Positions 20,824-30,799 of a stretch of DNA of 64,000 nucleotides are shown here, piece after piece. The DNA is from Brevundimonas sp. (lineage in GTDB: Bacteria; Pseudomonadota; Alphaproteobacteria; Caulobacterales; Caulobacteraceae). The DNA is taken from NCBI RefSeq assembly GCF_013912005.1, contig NZ_JACESB010000003.1, positions 124,001-188,000 of the forward strand, in the 5' to 3' direction. Each line of letters begins with the position of its first letter. Position 1 is the first letter of the stretch. The notes beneath the pieces were generated by a model. That model saw nothing but the letters and a program-made list of their open reading frames with translations. It ran no database searches and had not been told where the DNA came from. The position numbers were made by a program, and so were the translations under genes.

Positions 20824-20857
20824 CATATAGGCGCTGTTTCCTTACCGGTCATGACCG
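20824..20857 (-). promoter_or_regulatory. Possible sucA promoter with overlapping palindrome
   Basis: A perfect 12-bp palindrome CGGTCATGACCG lies at 20846-20857. On the minus strand a CTATATG element follows at 20824-20830, so the palindrome would sit over the -35 position of a sucA promoter, a normal operator place. The -35 hexamer itself is poor. The terminator after sucD makes a separate sucA promoter plausible. Confidence 0.4.
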
Positions 20858-20942
20858 AATAGCGGCGAAAACGCCGATTCCCGGCGAAATTCGCACGATT
20901 TTGCCCCACAAGCGGGACATACGGCGACCTCCGGAAACGACA

Positions 20943-20966
20943 AAGCCCCCGGCGGTCCGGGGGCTT
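20943..20966 (-). terminator. Hairpin terminator after sucCD
   Basis: A perfect 10-bp stem AAGCCCCCGG / CCGGGGGCTT with a four-base loop, 22 bases downstream of the sucD stop. On the minus strand the stem runs into CTTTGTCG, a short T-rich tail, so termination may be partial and allow some read-through into sucA. Confidence 0.75.
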
Positions 20967-20988
20967 CGCGGCGTCGGGCGGCGGTCGA

Positions 20989-21891
20989 TCAGCCCTTCAG
21001 CACTTCCACCAGTGTCGCCCCCAGCCGGGCCGGCGACGGCGAGACGCGGATGCCGGCGGCCTCCATGGCGGCGATCTTGGACTCCGCGTCGCCCTTGCCG
21101 CCCGAGACCACGGCCCCGGCGTGACCCATGGTCCGCCCCTTCGGCGCGGTCCGGCCGGCGATGAAGCCGGCCATCGGCTTGCTGCGGCCCTTCTTCGCCT
21201 CGTCGATCAGGAACTGGGCGGCCTCCTCCTCGGCCGCGCCGCCGATCTCGCCGATCATGATGATCGACTCGGTGGCCGGGTCGGCGAGGAACAGCTCCAG
21301 CACGTCGATGAACTCGGTGCCCTTGACCGGGTCGCCGCCGATGCCGACCGCGGTGGTCTGGCCGAGCCCCTCGTTGGTGGTCTGGAACACCGCCTCATAG
21401 GTCAGGGTGCCCGAGCGCGACACCACGCCGACCGAGCCCTTCTTGAAGATCGAGCCCGGCATGATGCCGATCTTGCACTCTTCCGGGGTCAGGATGCCCG
21501 GGCAGTTCGGGCCCAGCAGCCGCGACTTCGACTTCTCCAGCCGCGCCTTGACCCGCACCATGTCCAGCACCGGAATGCCCTCGGTGATGCAGGTGATGAA
21601 GGGGATCTCGGCGTCGATGGCCTCGATGATGGCGTCCGCGGCGCCCGCCGGCGGCACATAGATGACCGAGGCGTCGGCGCCGGTCGCTTCCTTCGCTTCC
21701 GCCACGCTGGCGAAGATCGGCAGGGTCTCGCCCTCCGACCCGTGCCACAGCTCGCCGCCCTTCTTCGGGTGCACGCCGCCGACCATCTTCGTCCCGTAGT
21801 AGCGAAGCGCCTGTTCGGTGTGGAAGGTCCCGGTCTTGCCGGTCAGGCCCTGGACGATGACCTTGGTGTTCTTGTCGACGAGGATGGACAT
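20989..21891 (-). CDS. sucD: Succinyl-CoA synthetase alpha subunit
   Basis: A 300-aa subunit that binds CoA and carries the phosphohistidine. The N-terminal [14 protein letters not shown] is the CoA-binding Rossmann signature; His257 in [17 protein letters not shown] is the phosphorylated residue. It lies 53 bases after sucC on the same strand. The enzyme couples succinyl-CoA cleavage to nucleotide phosphorylation, next after SucAB in the TCA cycle. Confidence 0.97.
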   Translation of the reverse strand: MSILVDKNTKVIVQGLTGKTGTFHTEQALRYYGTKMVGGVHPKKGGELWHGSEGETLPIFASVAEAKEATGADASVIYVPPAGAADAIIEAIDAEIPFITCITEGIPVLDMVRVKARLEKSKSRLLGPNCPGILTPEECKIGIMPGSIFKKGSVGVVSRSGTLTYEAVFQTTNEGLGQTTAVGIGGDPVKGTEFIDVLELFLADPATESIIMIGEIGGAAEEEAAQFLIDEAKKGRSKPMAGFIAGRTAPKGRTMGHAGAVVSGGKGDAESKIAAMEAAGIRVSPSPARLGATLVEVLKG

Positions 21892-21944
21892 GGATCTGCT
21901 CTGATTATTCGGTCAGCGGGACGGTCGGTGGCGGGCCCGCAGGC

Positions 21945-23135
<1,191 letters not shown>

Positions 23136-23171
23136 GGAAAGCCGCCGAACGCTGGGAGGAGTTGGGCGGCC

Positions 23172-23200
23172 TTATAGGGGGTGCGGCTTCGCAGGCGCAA
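23172..23200 (-). promoter_or_regulatory. sucC promoter (TTGCGC-N17-CTATAA)
   Basis: On the minus strand TTGCGC (23195-23200), a 17-base spacer and CTATAA (23172-23177) form a good housekeeping promoter between the MFS stop and the sucC start, leaving a leader of about 30 bases with a GGGAGGAG-type ribosome-binding region. Confidence 0.65.
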
Positions 23201-23208
23201 CCGCCCCC

Positions 23209-24714
23209 TCAGTCGACCCAGTCCCGCTTCAGGGTGCGCGAGGCGCCGATCAGCAGGACGGAGGCCAGCACATAGAAGCCCATGCCCGTGTAGATGGCCC
23301 AGCGCAGGCTCTCGTCGCCGAAGCGCGGGGCCAGCAGGTCGCTCATCCAGCCGAAGTAGTAGAAGCCGACCGCGATGCCGAGCAGGTTGTTGATCAGCAG
23401 GAACAGGGCCGAGGCGGTGGAGCGCATCGGCGCCGGCACGAGGTGCTGGACCGCCGCGGTCACCGGTCCCAGCCAGGCCAGATTCAGCCCGGTCGGGATC
23501 AGGAAGATCAGGAAGGCGAGGATCAGCTGCTGCGCGTTGGTGCCGCCGCCCGGCAGCACCAGTCCGATGATCCAGGGCGCGTTCATCGCCGCGATGAACA
23601 GGGGCGCCGAGATCAGGAAGGCGATCGCCGGGGTCAGCGGATAGGCGCCCTTCCCCCGGCGGGACAGCCGGTCGGCGATCGCGCCGCCCAGCCAGATGCC
23701 GAGCAGGCCGCCGATCAGGGCGATGCCGGCGTAGTACCAGCTGACCTGCTTCAGGGTCAGGTCGAAGCTGCGCATGAAGAACAGCGGCAGCCAGCCGGCG
23801 ACGCCATAGCCGCAGACCGAGGAGGAGGCCGCCCCGAGCGCCAGCAGCCAGAAGCTCGGCTTGGGGATCACCGCCGAGGCGGTGCGGCGGGCGATCATCA
23901 GCGAGACCCCGATCACGCCCGCGAGCAGGCCGCCGAAGGCCCAGACCAGCGGGTTGCCCAGCTCGAGACCGGCGAACCGCCCCAGGGCGGCGAGCGCGAG
24001 GGCGCCGGCGCCCAGCCCCAGCATGACGAGGGCGGCCGTGCGGCCGATCCGGTCTGCGCCGGCGACCGGCGGGGCCGCGGCGGCGGCGATCTGCGCCTCC
24101 GTGCGGGCGGCGTCCGTCCCGCCCCGCTGCGGATCGCGCACCGTCAGGCGCAGCAGCGGCGCGAGCACCAGGCCGATCAGGCCGACGACGATGAACGCGG
24201 TGCGCCACCCGTACTCGGCGGCGAGCAGGCCGCCGACGAGGGTGCCGGCCGCCGTCCCCAGCGGAATGCCGAAGGCGAAGCCCGCCAGCGCCCGCGCGCG
24301 CTGGTGCGGCGGGAAATAGTCCGAGATCAGGGAGTAGGCCGGAGCCACGCCGCCGGCTTCGCCGACGCCGACGCCCATCCGGAACAGGAACAGCTGCCCG
24401 AAGGACCCGGCCACCCCGCACAGGGCGGTGAAGCCGGACCACACCGCCAGCGCGCCGGTCATGATCCACACCCGGCTGAACCGGTCCGCCAGCCAGGCCA
24501 GGGGAATGGCCAGCGTCGAATAGACCGAGGCGAAGGCGATGCCGCCCAGCAGGCCGAACTGGCTGTCGGAGAGCCCGAACTCGGCCTTCAGCGGCGCCGC
24601 GAGGATGCCGATGATCTGCCGGTCCAGGAAGTTCAGCATGTAGACGAGGATCAGCACCGCCAGCACGTAGAAGCGGTATCCCGGGCGGGCCGGGGCGACG
24701 GCGTCCGTGGTCAT
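23209..24714 (-). CDS. MFS transporter
   Basis: A 501-aa inner-membrane permease with about twelve hydrophobic helices. It begins with YVLAVLILVYMLNFLDRQII, and the loop between helices 2 and 3 holds the MFS motif WLADRFSRVWIM. This N-terminus resembles the spinster-like / sugar-phosphate or aromatic-acid antiporter branch (MFS_1) common in Caulobacterales. The substrate is unknown. It ends upstream of the sucC promoter. It lies downstream of a TonB-dependent receptor gene on the same strand, but a strong terminator separates the two. Confidence 0.9.
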   Translation of the reverse strand: MTTDAVAPARPGYRFYVLAVLILVYMLNFLDRQIIGILAAPLKAEFGLSDSQFGLLGGIAFASVYSTLAIPLAWLADRFSRVWIMTGALAVWSGFTALCGVAGSFGQLFLFRMGVGVGEAGGVAPAYSLISDYFPPHQRARALAGFAFGIPLGTAAGTLVGGLLAAEYGWRTAFIVVGLIGLVLAPLLRLTVRDPQRGGTDAARTEAQIAAAAAPPVAGADRIGRTAALVMLGLGAGALALAALGRFAGLELGNPLVWAFGGLLAGVIGVSLMIARRTASAVIPKPSFWLLALGAASSSVCGYGVAGWLPLFFMRSFDLTLKQVSWYYAGIALIGGLLGIWLGGAIADRLSRRGKGAYPLTPAIAFLISAPLFIAAMNAPWIIGLVLPGGGTNAQQLILAFLIFLIPTGLNLAWLGPVTAAVQHLVPAPMRSTASALFLLINNLLGIAVGFYYFGWMSDLLAPRFGDESLRWAIYTGMGFYVLASVLLIGASRTLKRDWVD

Positions 24715-24767
24715 GGCTTTCCCTCCGACAAGGTTCGAACCCTAGCGGCGCCGCACCGGCGCGCCAG

Positions 24768-24805
24768 AAGAAAAAATGGGCGGCGGCTCGTCAGAACCGC
24801 CGCCC
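24768..24805 (-). terminator. Rho-independent terminator of the TonB receptor gene
   Basis: A 12-bp GC-rich stem (24778-24789 with 24794-24805, one G-T wobble) followed on the minus strand by ATTTTTTCTT. It lies 28 bases past the receptor stop. Confidence 0.92.
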
Positions 24806-24833
24806 GGATCAGAAGCGATCAGGCTTCAGGAGA

Positions 24834-27065
24834 TCAGAACTTGAGGCCGACGCGGGCCGTCAGGGTCCGGGGAGCGCCGTAGAACGCCGACACGGAGTCG
24901 CCGGTCGCCGCGCCCGGGAAGTTGTAGCCGCCGGTCTTGTAGCGCTCGTCCGACAGGTTCTTGCCGTGCAGGCCGAGGGTCCAGCGATCGTTGGCCGAGG
25001 TCCAGACCAGGCTCGCGTCGTAGAGCCAGTAGGCCTCCTGGTCGAGCAGCGGCGCCGGCGTTTCGAACTGCTGGTAGTCGCCGCGGTAGGCGGCCGACGG
25101 GGTGAAGGCGATCTGGGAGCCGTTGGCGAACCAGTGGGTCCAGGTGGCGCTGATCGCGCCCGTCCACTCCGGCGTGTTCTGGAAGTCGCGCTGGTCGGAC
25201 ACGTCGACGAAGCAGCCCGGCAGGGTCGGGCAGGTCGTGTTCAGCGGCCCGGTCGGGATGTAGGCGAGGAATTCGTCGAACTGGGCGTCGATGTAGCTCA
25301 GCATCCCGTTGATCACGAGATTGTCGCTGACCCGCAGCGAACCCTCGAACTCCCAGCCGCGGATCGACGAGGAGCCGACGTTGTCGACCACCGAGGCCAC
25401 CGTCGCGCCGGCGGGGTACTGGGTGGTGATCTGCTGGTCCTCATAGGAGGAGTCGAAGATCGCCGTGGCGAAGTTCAGGCGGTCGAACACCGTTCCCTTC
25501 AGCCCGATCTCGATCGTCTCGACCGTCTCCGGATCGTAGCCCAGCACGGTGTCGGGATAGAGCACCGCATCGCCGCGCATGTCGAAGCCGCCCGACTTGA
25601 AGCCGCGGCTCCACGAAGCATAGGTCGTGAAGTCGGGGCTCAGCTCGTAGGAGACGCTGACGCGGGGCGTGAATTCCTCGAACTCACGGGTGTCGGTGTA
25701 GTTGGTCCGCGGCGCGCCGAGGGGAACGGCCGAAGGGTTGCCGAAGAGCGGGCTGCGGATGCCGAGGTACTGCTGGCGGAACACCGTGCCGGTCTTCTCG
25801 TCGTGCGTGAAGCGGCCGCCGGCCGACACGGACAGGGCGTCGGTGAGGTCGTAGGTGACGTCCGCGAACGCCGACCAGCTCTTGGTGTCGACGCTGCCCG
25901 AGGTCAGGGTGGTCAGGTTGAAGTTGCCCACGACCGTGTCGAACGCGCCCGAGGCCGTGGCGTCGAGATAGAACAGCCCGGCGACGCCCGACCAGCGGTC
26001 GCCCTCGAACAGCGCCTGGAACTCCTGACTGAACTGGTCGTCGTCGTACTGCGCCGGGATGTCGAGGATCGGCCCCGGGAGGTTGTCGAAGTCGATGTTG
26101 CCGCGCGTCGAGCCGTCACGATAGGCGGTGATCGACTTCAGGGTGAGCCAGTCGTTGACCGTCCATTCGCCGGTCAGCGACAGACCGCGCGTCTCCACCC
26201 GGTTGCGGTCGCCCGCCCCGGCGCGGGTGTCGTACTCGTCCTCGAGCACCGGCGCCGCCTCGCGGTGGCCGTGGCGGGCGTTCGAATTGTCCTGCACCCA
26301 GTCCCCGGCGAGGCGGAAGAAGAGGCTGTCGGTCGGCGTCCATTCGGCGCTCAGGCGAGCGGCGGAAACGTCCTTGTTGTAGTGCTGGGTGCCGGTGTTG
26401 AGGTTCTCGCCGAAGCCGTCGCGCAGATAGCGCGCCGCGGCGGCGGAGACCCCGAAACGGTCGTTGACCGGCACCGAGAGGCTGGCCATGGCGTCGAACT
26501 GGTTGTAGCTGCCGTAGGCCGAACGCAGCTCCAGCTCCGGCTCGTCCCCGATCCGGCGCGTGACGTACTTGATCGCCCCGCCGATGGTGTTGCGGCCGTA
26601 CAGGGTGCCCTGCGGCCCGCGCAGCACCTCGATCCGCTCGACGTCGAAGATGTCCAGCACAGCCGCCTGCGGACGGGCGACGTAGACGTCGTCGATATAG
26701 AGGCCCACGCCCGGGTCGAAGCCCCAGAGCGGATCCTGCTGACCGACGCCGCGGATGAACGAGATCAGGGTGGAGTTGGACCCCCGCGCCGAGTTCAGCG
26801 TCAGGCTGGGGGTGGAGCGCGCCAGCTCGGTGATGTCCACCGCGCCCCGGCTCTCGAGGGCTTCGCCCGAGACGGCGGTCACGGCGATCGGCACGTCCTG
26901 CAGCGCTTCCTCGCGGCGGCGGGCGGTGACGACGATCTCGCCCAGCTGGCTGGCCTGCGGGTCCGTCTGGCCCGGCGAGGCCCCGGCGTCCTGCGCGACG
27001 GCGTAGCTGGACAGCGCGCCCCAGGCGGCGCCGGCGAGCAAGGCGGATTTCACGATACGGTTCAT
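24834..27065 (-). CDS. TonB-dependent receptor
   Basis: A 743-aa outer-membrane receptor for active uptake powered by TonB-ExbBD. A signal peptide of about 24 residues (cleavage after AVA) is followed by the TonB-box-like segment GEIVVTARRREEALQDVP, a plug domain with RGVGQQDPLWGFDPGVGLY and ERIEVLRGPQGTLYGRNTIGG (shortened here), and a 22-strand-type barrel ending in ARVGLKF. The plug with ALQDVPIAVTAVSGE is typical of the large Caulobacterales/sphingomonad family that imports plant or aromatic compounds. The substrate is unknown. A TetR regulator is divergently transcribed. Confidence 0.93.
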   Translation of the reverse strand: MNRIVKSALLAGAAWGALSSYAVAQDAGASPGQTDPQASQLGEIVVTARRREEALQDVPIAVTAVSGEALESRGAVDITELARSTPSLTLNSARGSNSTLISFIRGVGQQDPLWGFDPGVGLYIDDVYVARPQAAVLDIFDVERIEVLRGPQGTLYGRNTIGGAIKYVTRRIGDEPELELRSAYGSYNQFDAMASLSVPVNDRFGVSAAAARYLRDGFGENLNTGTQHYNKDVSAARLSAEWTPTDSLFFRLAGDWVQDNSNARHGHREAAPVLEDEYDTRAGAGDRNRVETRGLSLTGEWTVNDWLTLKSITAYRDGSTRGNIDFDNLPGPILDIPAQYDDDQFSQEFQALFEGDRWSGVAGLFYLDATASGAFDTVVGNFNLTTLTSGSVDTKSWSAFADVTYDLTDALSVSAGGRFTHDEKTGTVFRQQYLGIRSPLFGNPSAVPLGAPRTNYTDTREFEEFTPRVSVSYELSPDFTTYASWSRGFKSGGFDMRGDAVLYPDTVLGYDPETVETIEIGLKGTVFDRLNFATAIFDSSYEDQQITTQYPAGATVASVVDNVGSSSIRGWEFEGSLRVSDNLVINGMLSYIDAQFDEFLAYIPTGPLNTTCPTLPGCFVDVSDQRDFQNTPEWTGAISATWTHWFANGSQIAFTPSAAYRGDYQQFETPAPLLDQEAYWLYDASLVWTSANDRWTLGLHGKNLSDERYKTGGYNFPGAATGDSVSAFYGAPRTLTARVGLKF

Positions 27066-27102
27066 TGCAGCCCCAATCCTGATGTTTCCGTGAGACGCTT
27101 TT

Positions 27103-27116
27103 ATTCAGCGTTCAAT
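27103..27116. promoter_or_regulatory. Candidate operator between receptor and TetR gene
   Basis: The minus strand reads ATTGAACGCTGAAT, an imperfect dyad, followed by AAAAGCG, which pairs with the inner CGCT. It lies about 40 bases from the receptor start in the 173-bp divergent region, the expected place for a TetR operator. Low certainty. Confidence 0.3.
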
Positions 27117-27238
27117 GATTTTCGCCGACGGTAATCGTTTTCGGGCGGCTGTCAAACGGCCGCGCTTGCGGGCTTCACGTCGAGCGGCGATCTGTGGCGC
27201 CGTTGCACAGGCGGGGCGGACCGGCCTAGCGTTCGCCC

Positions 27239-27973
27239 ATGACCCGACTGGACGCGCCGCCTTCCCCCCTCGCCCCGCGGTCCGCCCGCCGCGGCCGACC
27301 GCCGAAGGCCGCCGCGGCGGGGGCCTCGGACACCCGCGAGTCGATCCTCGACGCCGCCGAGGACCTGTTCTCCAAGCACGGCTTCTACGGCGTGACGATC
27401 CGCGAGGTCGCCCGGGAGGCCGGCGTCGATACGGCCCTGGTGCACTACTACTTCGGGGCCAAGCGCGACCTGTTCGACGCCGTCTTCCTGCGGCGGGCGG
27501 AGGTCTGGAACAACGAACGGGTGGAGGCCATCAACCGCTACGCCCGCGAGGCGGGCCCGGGCGGCATGACCCTGGAGGGGCTGCTGGAGGCCTTCCTGCG
27601 GCCGCCGTTCCAATGGTCGCTGAAGGGCGGGCCGGGCTGGAAGCACTACGCCGCCCTGGTCGCCCAGACCAACGCCAACCCGGCGTTCGGCGGCGAAACC
27701 ATGGCCCGGTATTTCGACCCGGCGATCCGGAGGCTGATCGAGCTGATCCGGCAGATCCTGCCGGAGGCGCGGGAGGTCGACCTCTACTGGGCCTGGCACA
27801 ATCTTTCAGGCGCGCTCACCCTGACGCTGGGCGAGACCGGACGGCTGGACCGCCTCTCCGGCGGCCTGTGCCGCTCGGGCGATCTCGAAAGCGCCTGCGA
27901 CTACATGGTGCGGTTCGCCTCGGCGGGCTTCCGCGCCGTATGCGGCGGCGCGACGGAGCCGGCGGCCGGATGA
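27239..27973 (+). CDS. TetR family transcriptional regulator
   Basis: A 244-aa repressor-type protein. After a basic, Pro-rich N-terminus (RRGRPPK), the helix-turn-helix domain lies at about 33-80 with ESILDAAEDLFSKHGFYGVT and the recognition helix region DTALVHYYFGAKRDLF. The C-terminal all-helical ligand domain begins near residue 95. It is divergent from the TonB receptor and overlaps the next gene by four bases (ATGA). The likely target is the receptor gene and itself. Confidence 0.92.
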   Translation: MTRLDAPPSPLAPRSARRGRPPKAAAAGASDTRESILDAAEDLFSKHGFYGVTIREVAREAGVDTALVHYYFGAKRDLFDAVFLRRAEVWNNERVEAINRYAREAGPGGMTLEGLLEAFLRPPFQWSLKGGPGWKHYAALVAQTNANPAFGGETMARYFDPAIRRLIELIRQILPEAREVDLYWAWHNLSGALTLTLGETGRLDRLSGGLCRSGDLESACDYMVRFASAGFRAVCGGATEPAAG

Positions 27974-28749
27974 GCGAGGCGGCGACCCGGGCAGAGCCCA
28001 TCCGGCTGACCGTGGACCGCGCCCATGCCCGCGGTCTGATGATCTCGCTGGCGGGAGGGGCGGTGCTGGCGCTGACGGGCGCCTTCGGCATGGACGAGGT
28101 CCCGCTCGGCGTCCGCCTGACCTACTGGGCCTCGATGATGGCGATCGGCGCCCTCTGGGGGCACGCCTGCTCCCGCCTGGTGGAACGCTTCGTGGACTTC
28201 GACCGGCGACCGTGGCTGTCGGCCCTGGCGCTGACGGCGGTCATCTCCGGTCCGCTGTCGGTCATGGTCTGGGCGGCGACCGGCCGCTTCTTCGACGATG
28301 ATCGTGCGCTCGACTGGTCGCGCCTGCCGGACTTCCTGGGGCCGGTGACGCTGGTCACAGGGGTGCTCTCCACCCTCAACATCTTCCTGGGTCGGGCGCC
28401 CGTGCAGACCCACGCCGCCCCGGCGGGAGCCGCTCCGTCGCGGTTCCCCGACCGCCTGCCCCCGCGTCTGCGCGGCGCCGCGATCCGCGCCGTCCAGTCG
28501 GAGGACCACTACCTGCGCATCCACACGGATCGCGGCTCGGACCTGATCCTGATGCGGCTGTCCGACGCCCTGGCCGAGCTCGAAGGTCTGGAAGGGGCGC
28601 AGACCCACCGCAGCTGGTGGGTCGCCCGTGACGCCGTTCGCGACGTGCGCCGGCGCGAAGGCCGGGCGACCCTCACGCTTGAGGGCGGGCTGGAAGCGCC
28701 GGTCAGCCGCCGCTACGCCCGCGCCCTCCGCGCGGCCGGCTGGTACTAG
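27970..28749 (+). CDS. Membrane-bound LytTR DNA-binding protein
   Basis: A 259-aa protein combining about four hydrophobic helices (within residues 20-145) with a C-terminal LytTR domain (about 155-257). The LytTR marks are IRAVQSEDHYLRIHTDRG, the RLSDALAEL helix, and THRSWWVARDAVRDV. Such proteins bind DNA from the membrane, often as regulators of their own operon. It is translationally coupled to the TetR gene. The signal it senses is unknown. Confidence 0.88.
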   Translation: MSEAATRAEPIRLTVDRAHARGLMISLAGGAVLALTGAFGMDEVPLGVRLTYWASMMAIGALWGHACSRLVERFVDFDRRPWLSALALTAVISGPLSVMVWAATGRFFDDDRALDWSRLPDFLGPVTLVTGVLSTLNIFLGRAPVQTHAAPAGAAPSRFPDRLPPRLRGAAIRAVQSEDHYLRIHTDRGSDLILMRLSDALAELEGLEGAQTHRSWWVARDAVRDVRRREGRATLTLEGGLEAPVSRRYARALRAAGWY

Positions 28750-30212
28750 CCGGCCCAGGCTCCGTGGAATCCCGCCGGAAGGGCGAAGTCCGCCCGCCAG
28801 CTGCACAGCGGCCCGCTCGCGACGTCGCCGACATCGAAGACGTGCAGCTCGGTCACCCCGCGCGCGAGGTTGATCGAAGGCGCCACCAGCCAGGCCTCCG
28901 CCTCGCCGCTGCGGCCGGGCCGGGGAACCCACACCGGCTCCTCGACGATCATGGCCTCGCCGAAGTCGAAGCCGCTCGACCGTCCCGTCTCCCAGTCGTG
29001 CACGGCCAGTCCGGAGGGCAGGGGGCGCCCGCCCGTTTCGCCCGCGACATGGGAGGTGTAGCGGCGCCGCACGCCCGCCCGACGCGGATCGCTCTTCGGG
29101 AATTCTCCCGTGACCCCGGACGAGATCATGTCGGCGCGGCCGTCGGCGTGCAGGGTGACGAGACTCAGCTGCTGCGGCTCGCCCGGCACGCTGCCGCGGC
29201 CCTCCACCAGCACCCTGGCCCCCTCGACTGCGAAGGCGACGTCCCGACCGGCCGCCACGTCGAAGCGGATCGTCCCGTCCGCCTCCTCCCAGGCGTCGCC
29301 GAGGTGGAAGTAGCTGAACGCCGGCAGCTCGAAGAGGCGGGTCCGCGACAGGTCCGTCTTGTCGAGAACCAGCACCTGCGTGCCCAGCTCGGGTTTCCAC
29401 CCGAACTGCGCCGCGAACGGCAGGGTGCGGCGCTCGAACACCCACGGCTGCAGCACGATCACCAGATGGCGCGCGGTGGCGGTGAAGTCGTGCATGTAGC
29501 TGGCCCGCGGCAGCCCGACGACCTCCGCCGTGTGCAGGCTGCGATCCGGGTTCAGCCGCCAGACGACCATCCGGTCTCCCCACAGGCCGATGTTCCAGAT
29601 CGCGCCGTCCGGATCGAAGCGGGGGTGGGCCTGGAACGGCATGCCCTTCAGGTCGGCGCGCAGGGCGACGAAGCCGCGGGTCGACAGGTCGGCGGCGTCC
29701 ATGGCGAGCGGCGACCCGCCCTCCCACAGCGCCCAGACCGCGTCGCCGGCGACCATCACGGCGGTGTTGGCCGAACTGGCGTCGTCGTTCGAACCGATCC
29801 GGGCGCGGGGGTCGCCCGGCGTGCCGAAGCCGGGCGTGACCACCGCGTCGAGCTCTGTCTCGAGACGACGCTTCGGCGTGTCGGCGAACCGGGCCTCAAG
29901 GGTCGCGGCGCCGTCGCGGACGCGGAAGGCGCGCATCAGTCCGTCGCCATCGAACCAGTGGGTGGCGCTTCCGCCCGGACGCCGGAACTTGCCCGGCCCG
30001 TTGCGGAACAGCGTCCCCTCGAACCCGACCGGCGCCCGGCCGTGGACGAGGCGCATCGCCCGCCGCGGCGCGTCGGCCTCGAGGTCGGCGGTGGCGAGCG
30101 ACCAGTCGGCAGCGGCCTGCATGGCGGCCATGGCCCGGACGGTCTCGGGAGTCAGCACCGCGGCCGAGAGGGCGGCGGCGCCGGTCAGGAAGGCGCGGCG
30201 GGAGGCCTGCAT
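28746..30212 (-). CDS. Carotenoid oxygenase (RPE65 family) with Tat-like signal
   Basis: A 488-aa non-heme iron enzyme of the carotenoid cleavage family, seven-bladed propeller. The four iron-binding histidines are recognisable: His196 in QAHPRFD, His241 in YMHDFTATARH, His303 in YFHLGDAWEE and His483 in the C-terminal FHGAWAG. The N-terminus SRRAFLTGAAALSAA is a twin-arginine-like export signal, so it probably acts in the periplasm, unlike cytoplasmic cleavage enzymes. Substrate could be a carotenoid or a lignin stilbene. It follows the DUF2141 gene by 11 bases. Its stop overlaps the convergent LytTR gene. Confidence 0.9.
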   Translation of the reverse strand: MQASRRAFLTGAAALSAAVLTPETVRAMAAMQAAADWSLATADLEADAPRRAMRLVHGRAPVGFEGTLFRNGPGKFRRPGGSATHWFDGDGLMRAFRVRDGAATLEARFADTPKRRLETELDAVVTPGFGTPGDPRARIGSNDDASSANTAVMVAGDAVWALWEGGSPLAMDAADLSTRGFVALRADLKGMPFQAHPRFDPDGAIWNIGLWGDRMVVWRLNPDRSLHTAEVVGLPRASYMHDFTATARHLVIVLQPWVFERRTLPFAAQFGWKPELGTQVLVLDKTDLSRTRLFELPAFSYFHLGDAWEEADGTIRFDVAAGRDVAFAVEGARVLVEGRGSVPGEPQQLSLVTLHADGRADMISSGVTGEFPKSDPRRAGVRRRYTSHVAGETGGRPLPSGLAVHDWETGRSSGFDFGEAMIVEEPVWVPRPGRSGEAEAWLVAPSINLARGVTELHVFDVGDVASGPLCSWRADFALPAGFHGAWAG

Positions 30213-30223
30213 CGTCCCCTCCC

Positions 30224-30646
30224 TCAGCGGATGCGGATGGTCTGGGCGACGTCGCCCGAGACGGCGAAGCGGGCCTGGTCCCAGCCCGCGGGGCCCATAT
30301 TCCCCACCGCATTGTTGGAGAAGGCGTACGGCTCGACCGGCATGCCGAACGGGTTGACGTCCATCTCCCCGTCGCCGTCGATGTCGTGGAAGGCCTTCAC
30401 CGCATAGTCGCCGGCCGGCAGATCGCGAAACACGGCCACGACCGGCGCGGTGGCGTCGAGCGCCGCGCGGGCGACCGGCCGCCCGGCCCGCCAGGCCGCC
30501 TCGGAGTCGTAAAGGGCGACCAGCACCCGCCCGCTCGAAGCGCCGGTCTCGAAGGTCAGGGTGGCGGCATGTCCGCCGTTCCGGGCGACGGCGGGCGGGG
30601 CGAAAAGGGTCAGGGCCGCCGCGGCGGCGCAGACGATGCGGATCAT
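30224..30646 (-). CDS. DUF2141 exported protein
   Basis: A 140-aa secreted protein of the DUF2141 family: signal peptide of about 22 residues ending AVA, then a beta-rich domain with GRVLVALYDSEAAWR, the DLPAGDYAVKAFHDIDGDGE calcium-loop-like motif, and NPFGMPVEPYAFSNNA. Function unknown; family members often neighbour carotenoid biosynthesis genes, and this one neighbours a carotenoid oxygenase. The ATG at 30646 is chosen because it opens the signal peptide and has GGAGGAACC before it. Confidence 0.88.
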   Translation of the reverse strand: MIRIVCAAAAALTLFAPPAVARNGGHAATLTFETGASSGRVLVALYDSEAAWRAGRPVARAALDATAPVVAVFRDLPAGDYAVKAFHDIDGDGEMDVNPFGMPVEPYAFSNNAVGNMGPAGWDQARFAVSGDVAQTIRIR

Positions 30647-30799
30647 CTCGGTTCCTCCGGCGAGGCCCGACCGCGGGCCTCCGACGACCGGACGCTGGCG
30701 AGCCCGGCGCGGCGCCGCCACCCGGCTTTCAGGAACCGACGCGCCGCGTGCGCGAACGGAGCGCCCTGTCCGTTCGCGCTTCGCGAACGAGCGCGAGCG

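Noticed and set aside
27115-27969. A longer upstream start for the LytTR protein
   Set aside because: That part of the frame runs through the TetR gene in another frame; the ATG at 27970 gives a proper N-terminus.
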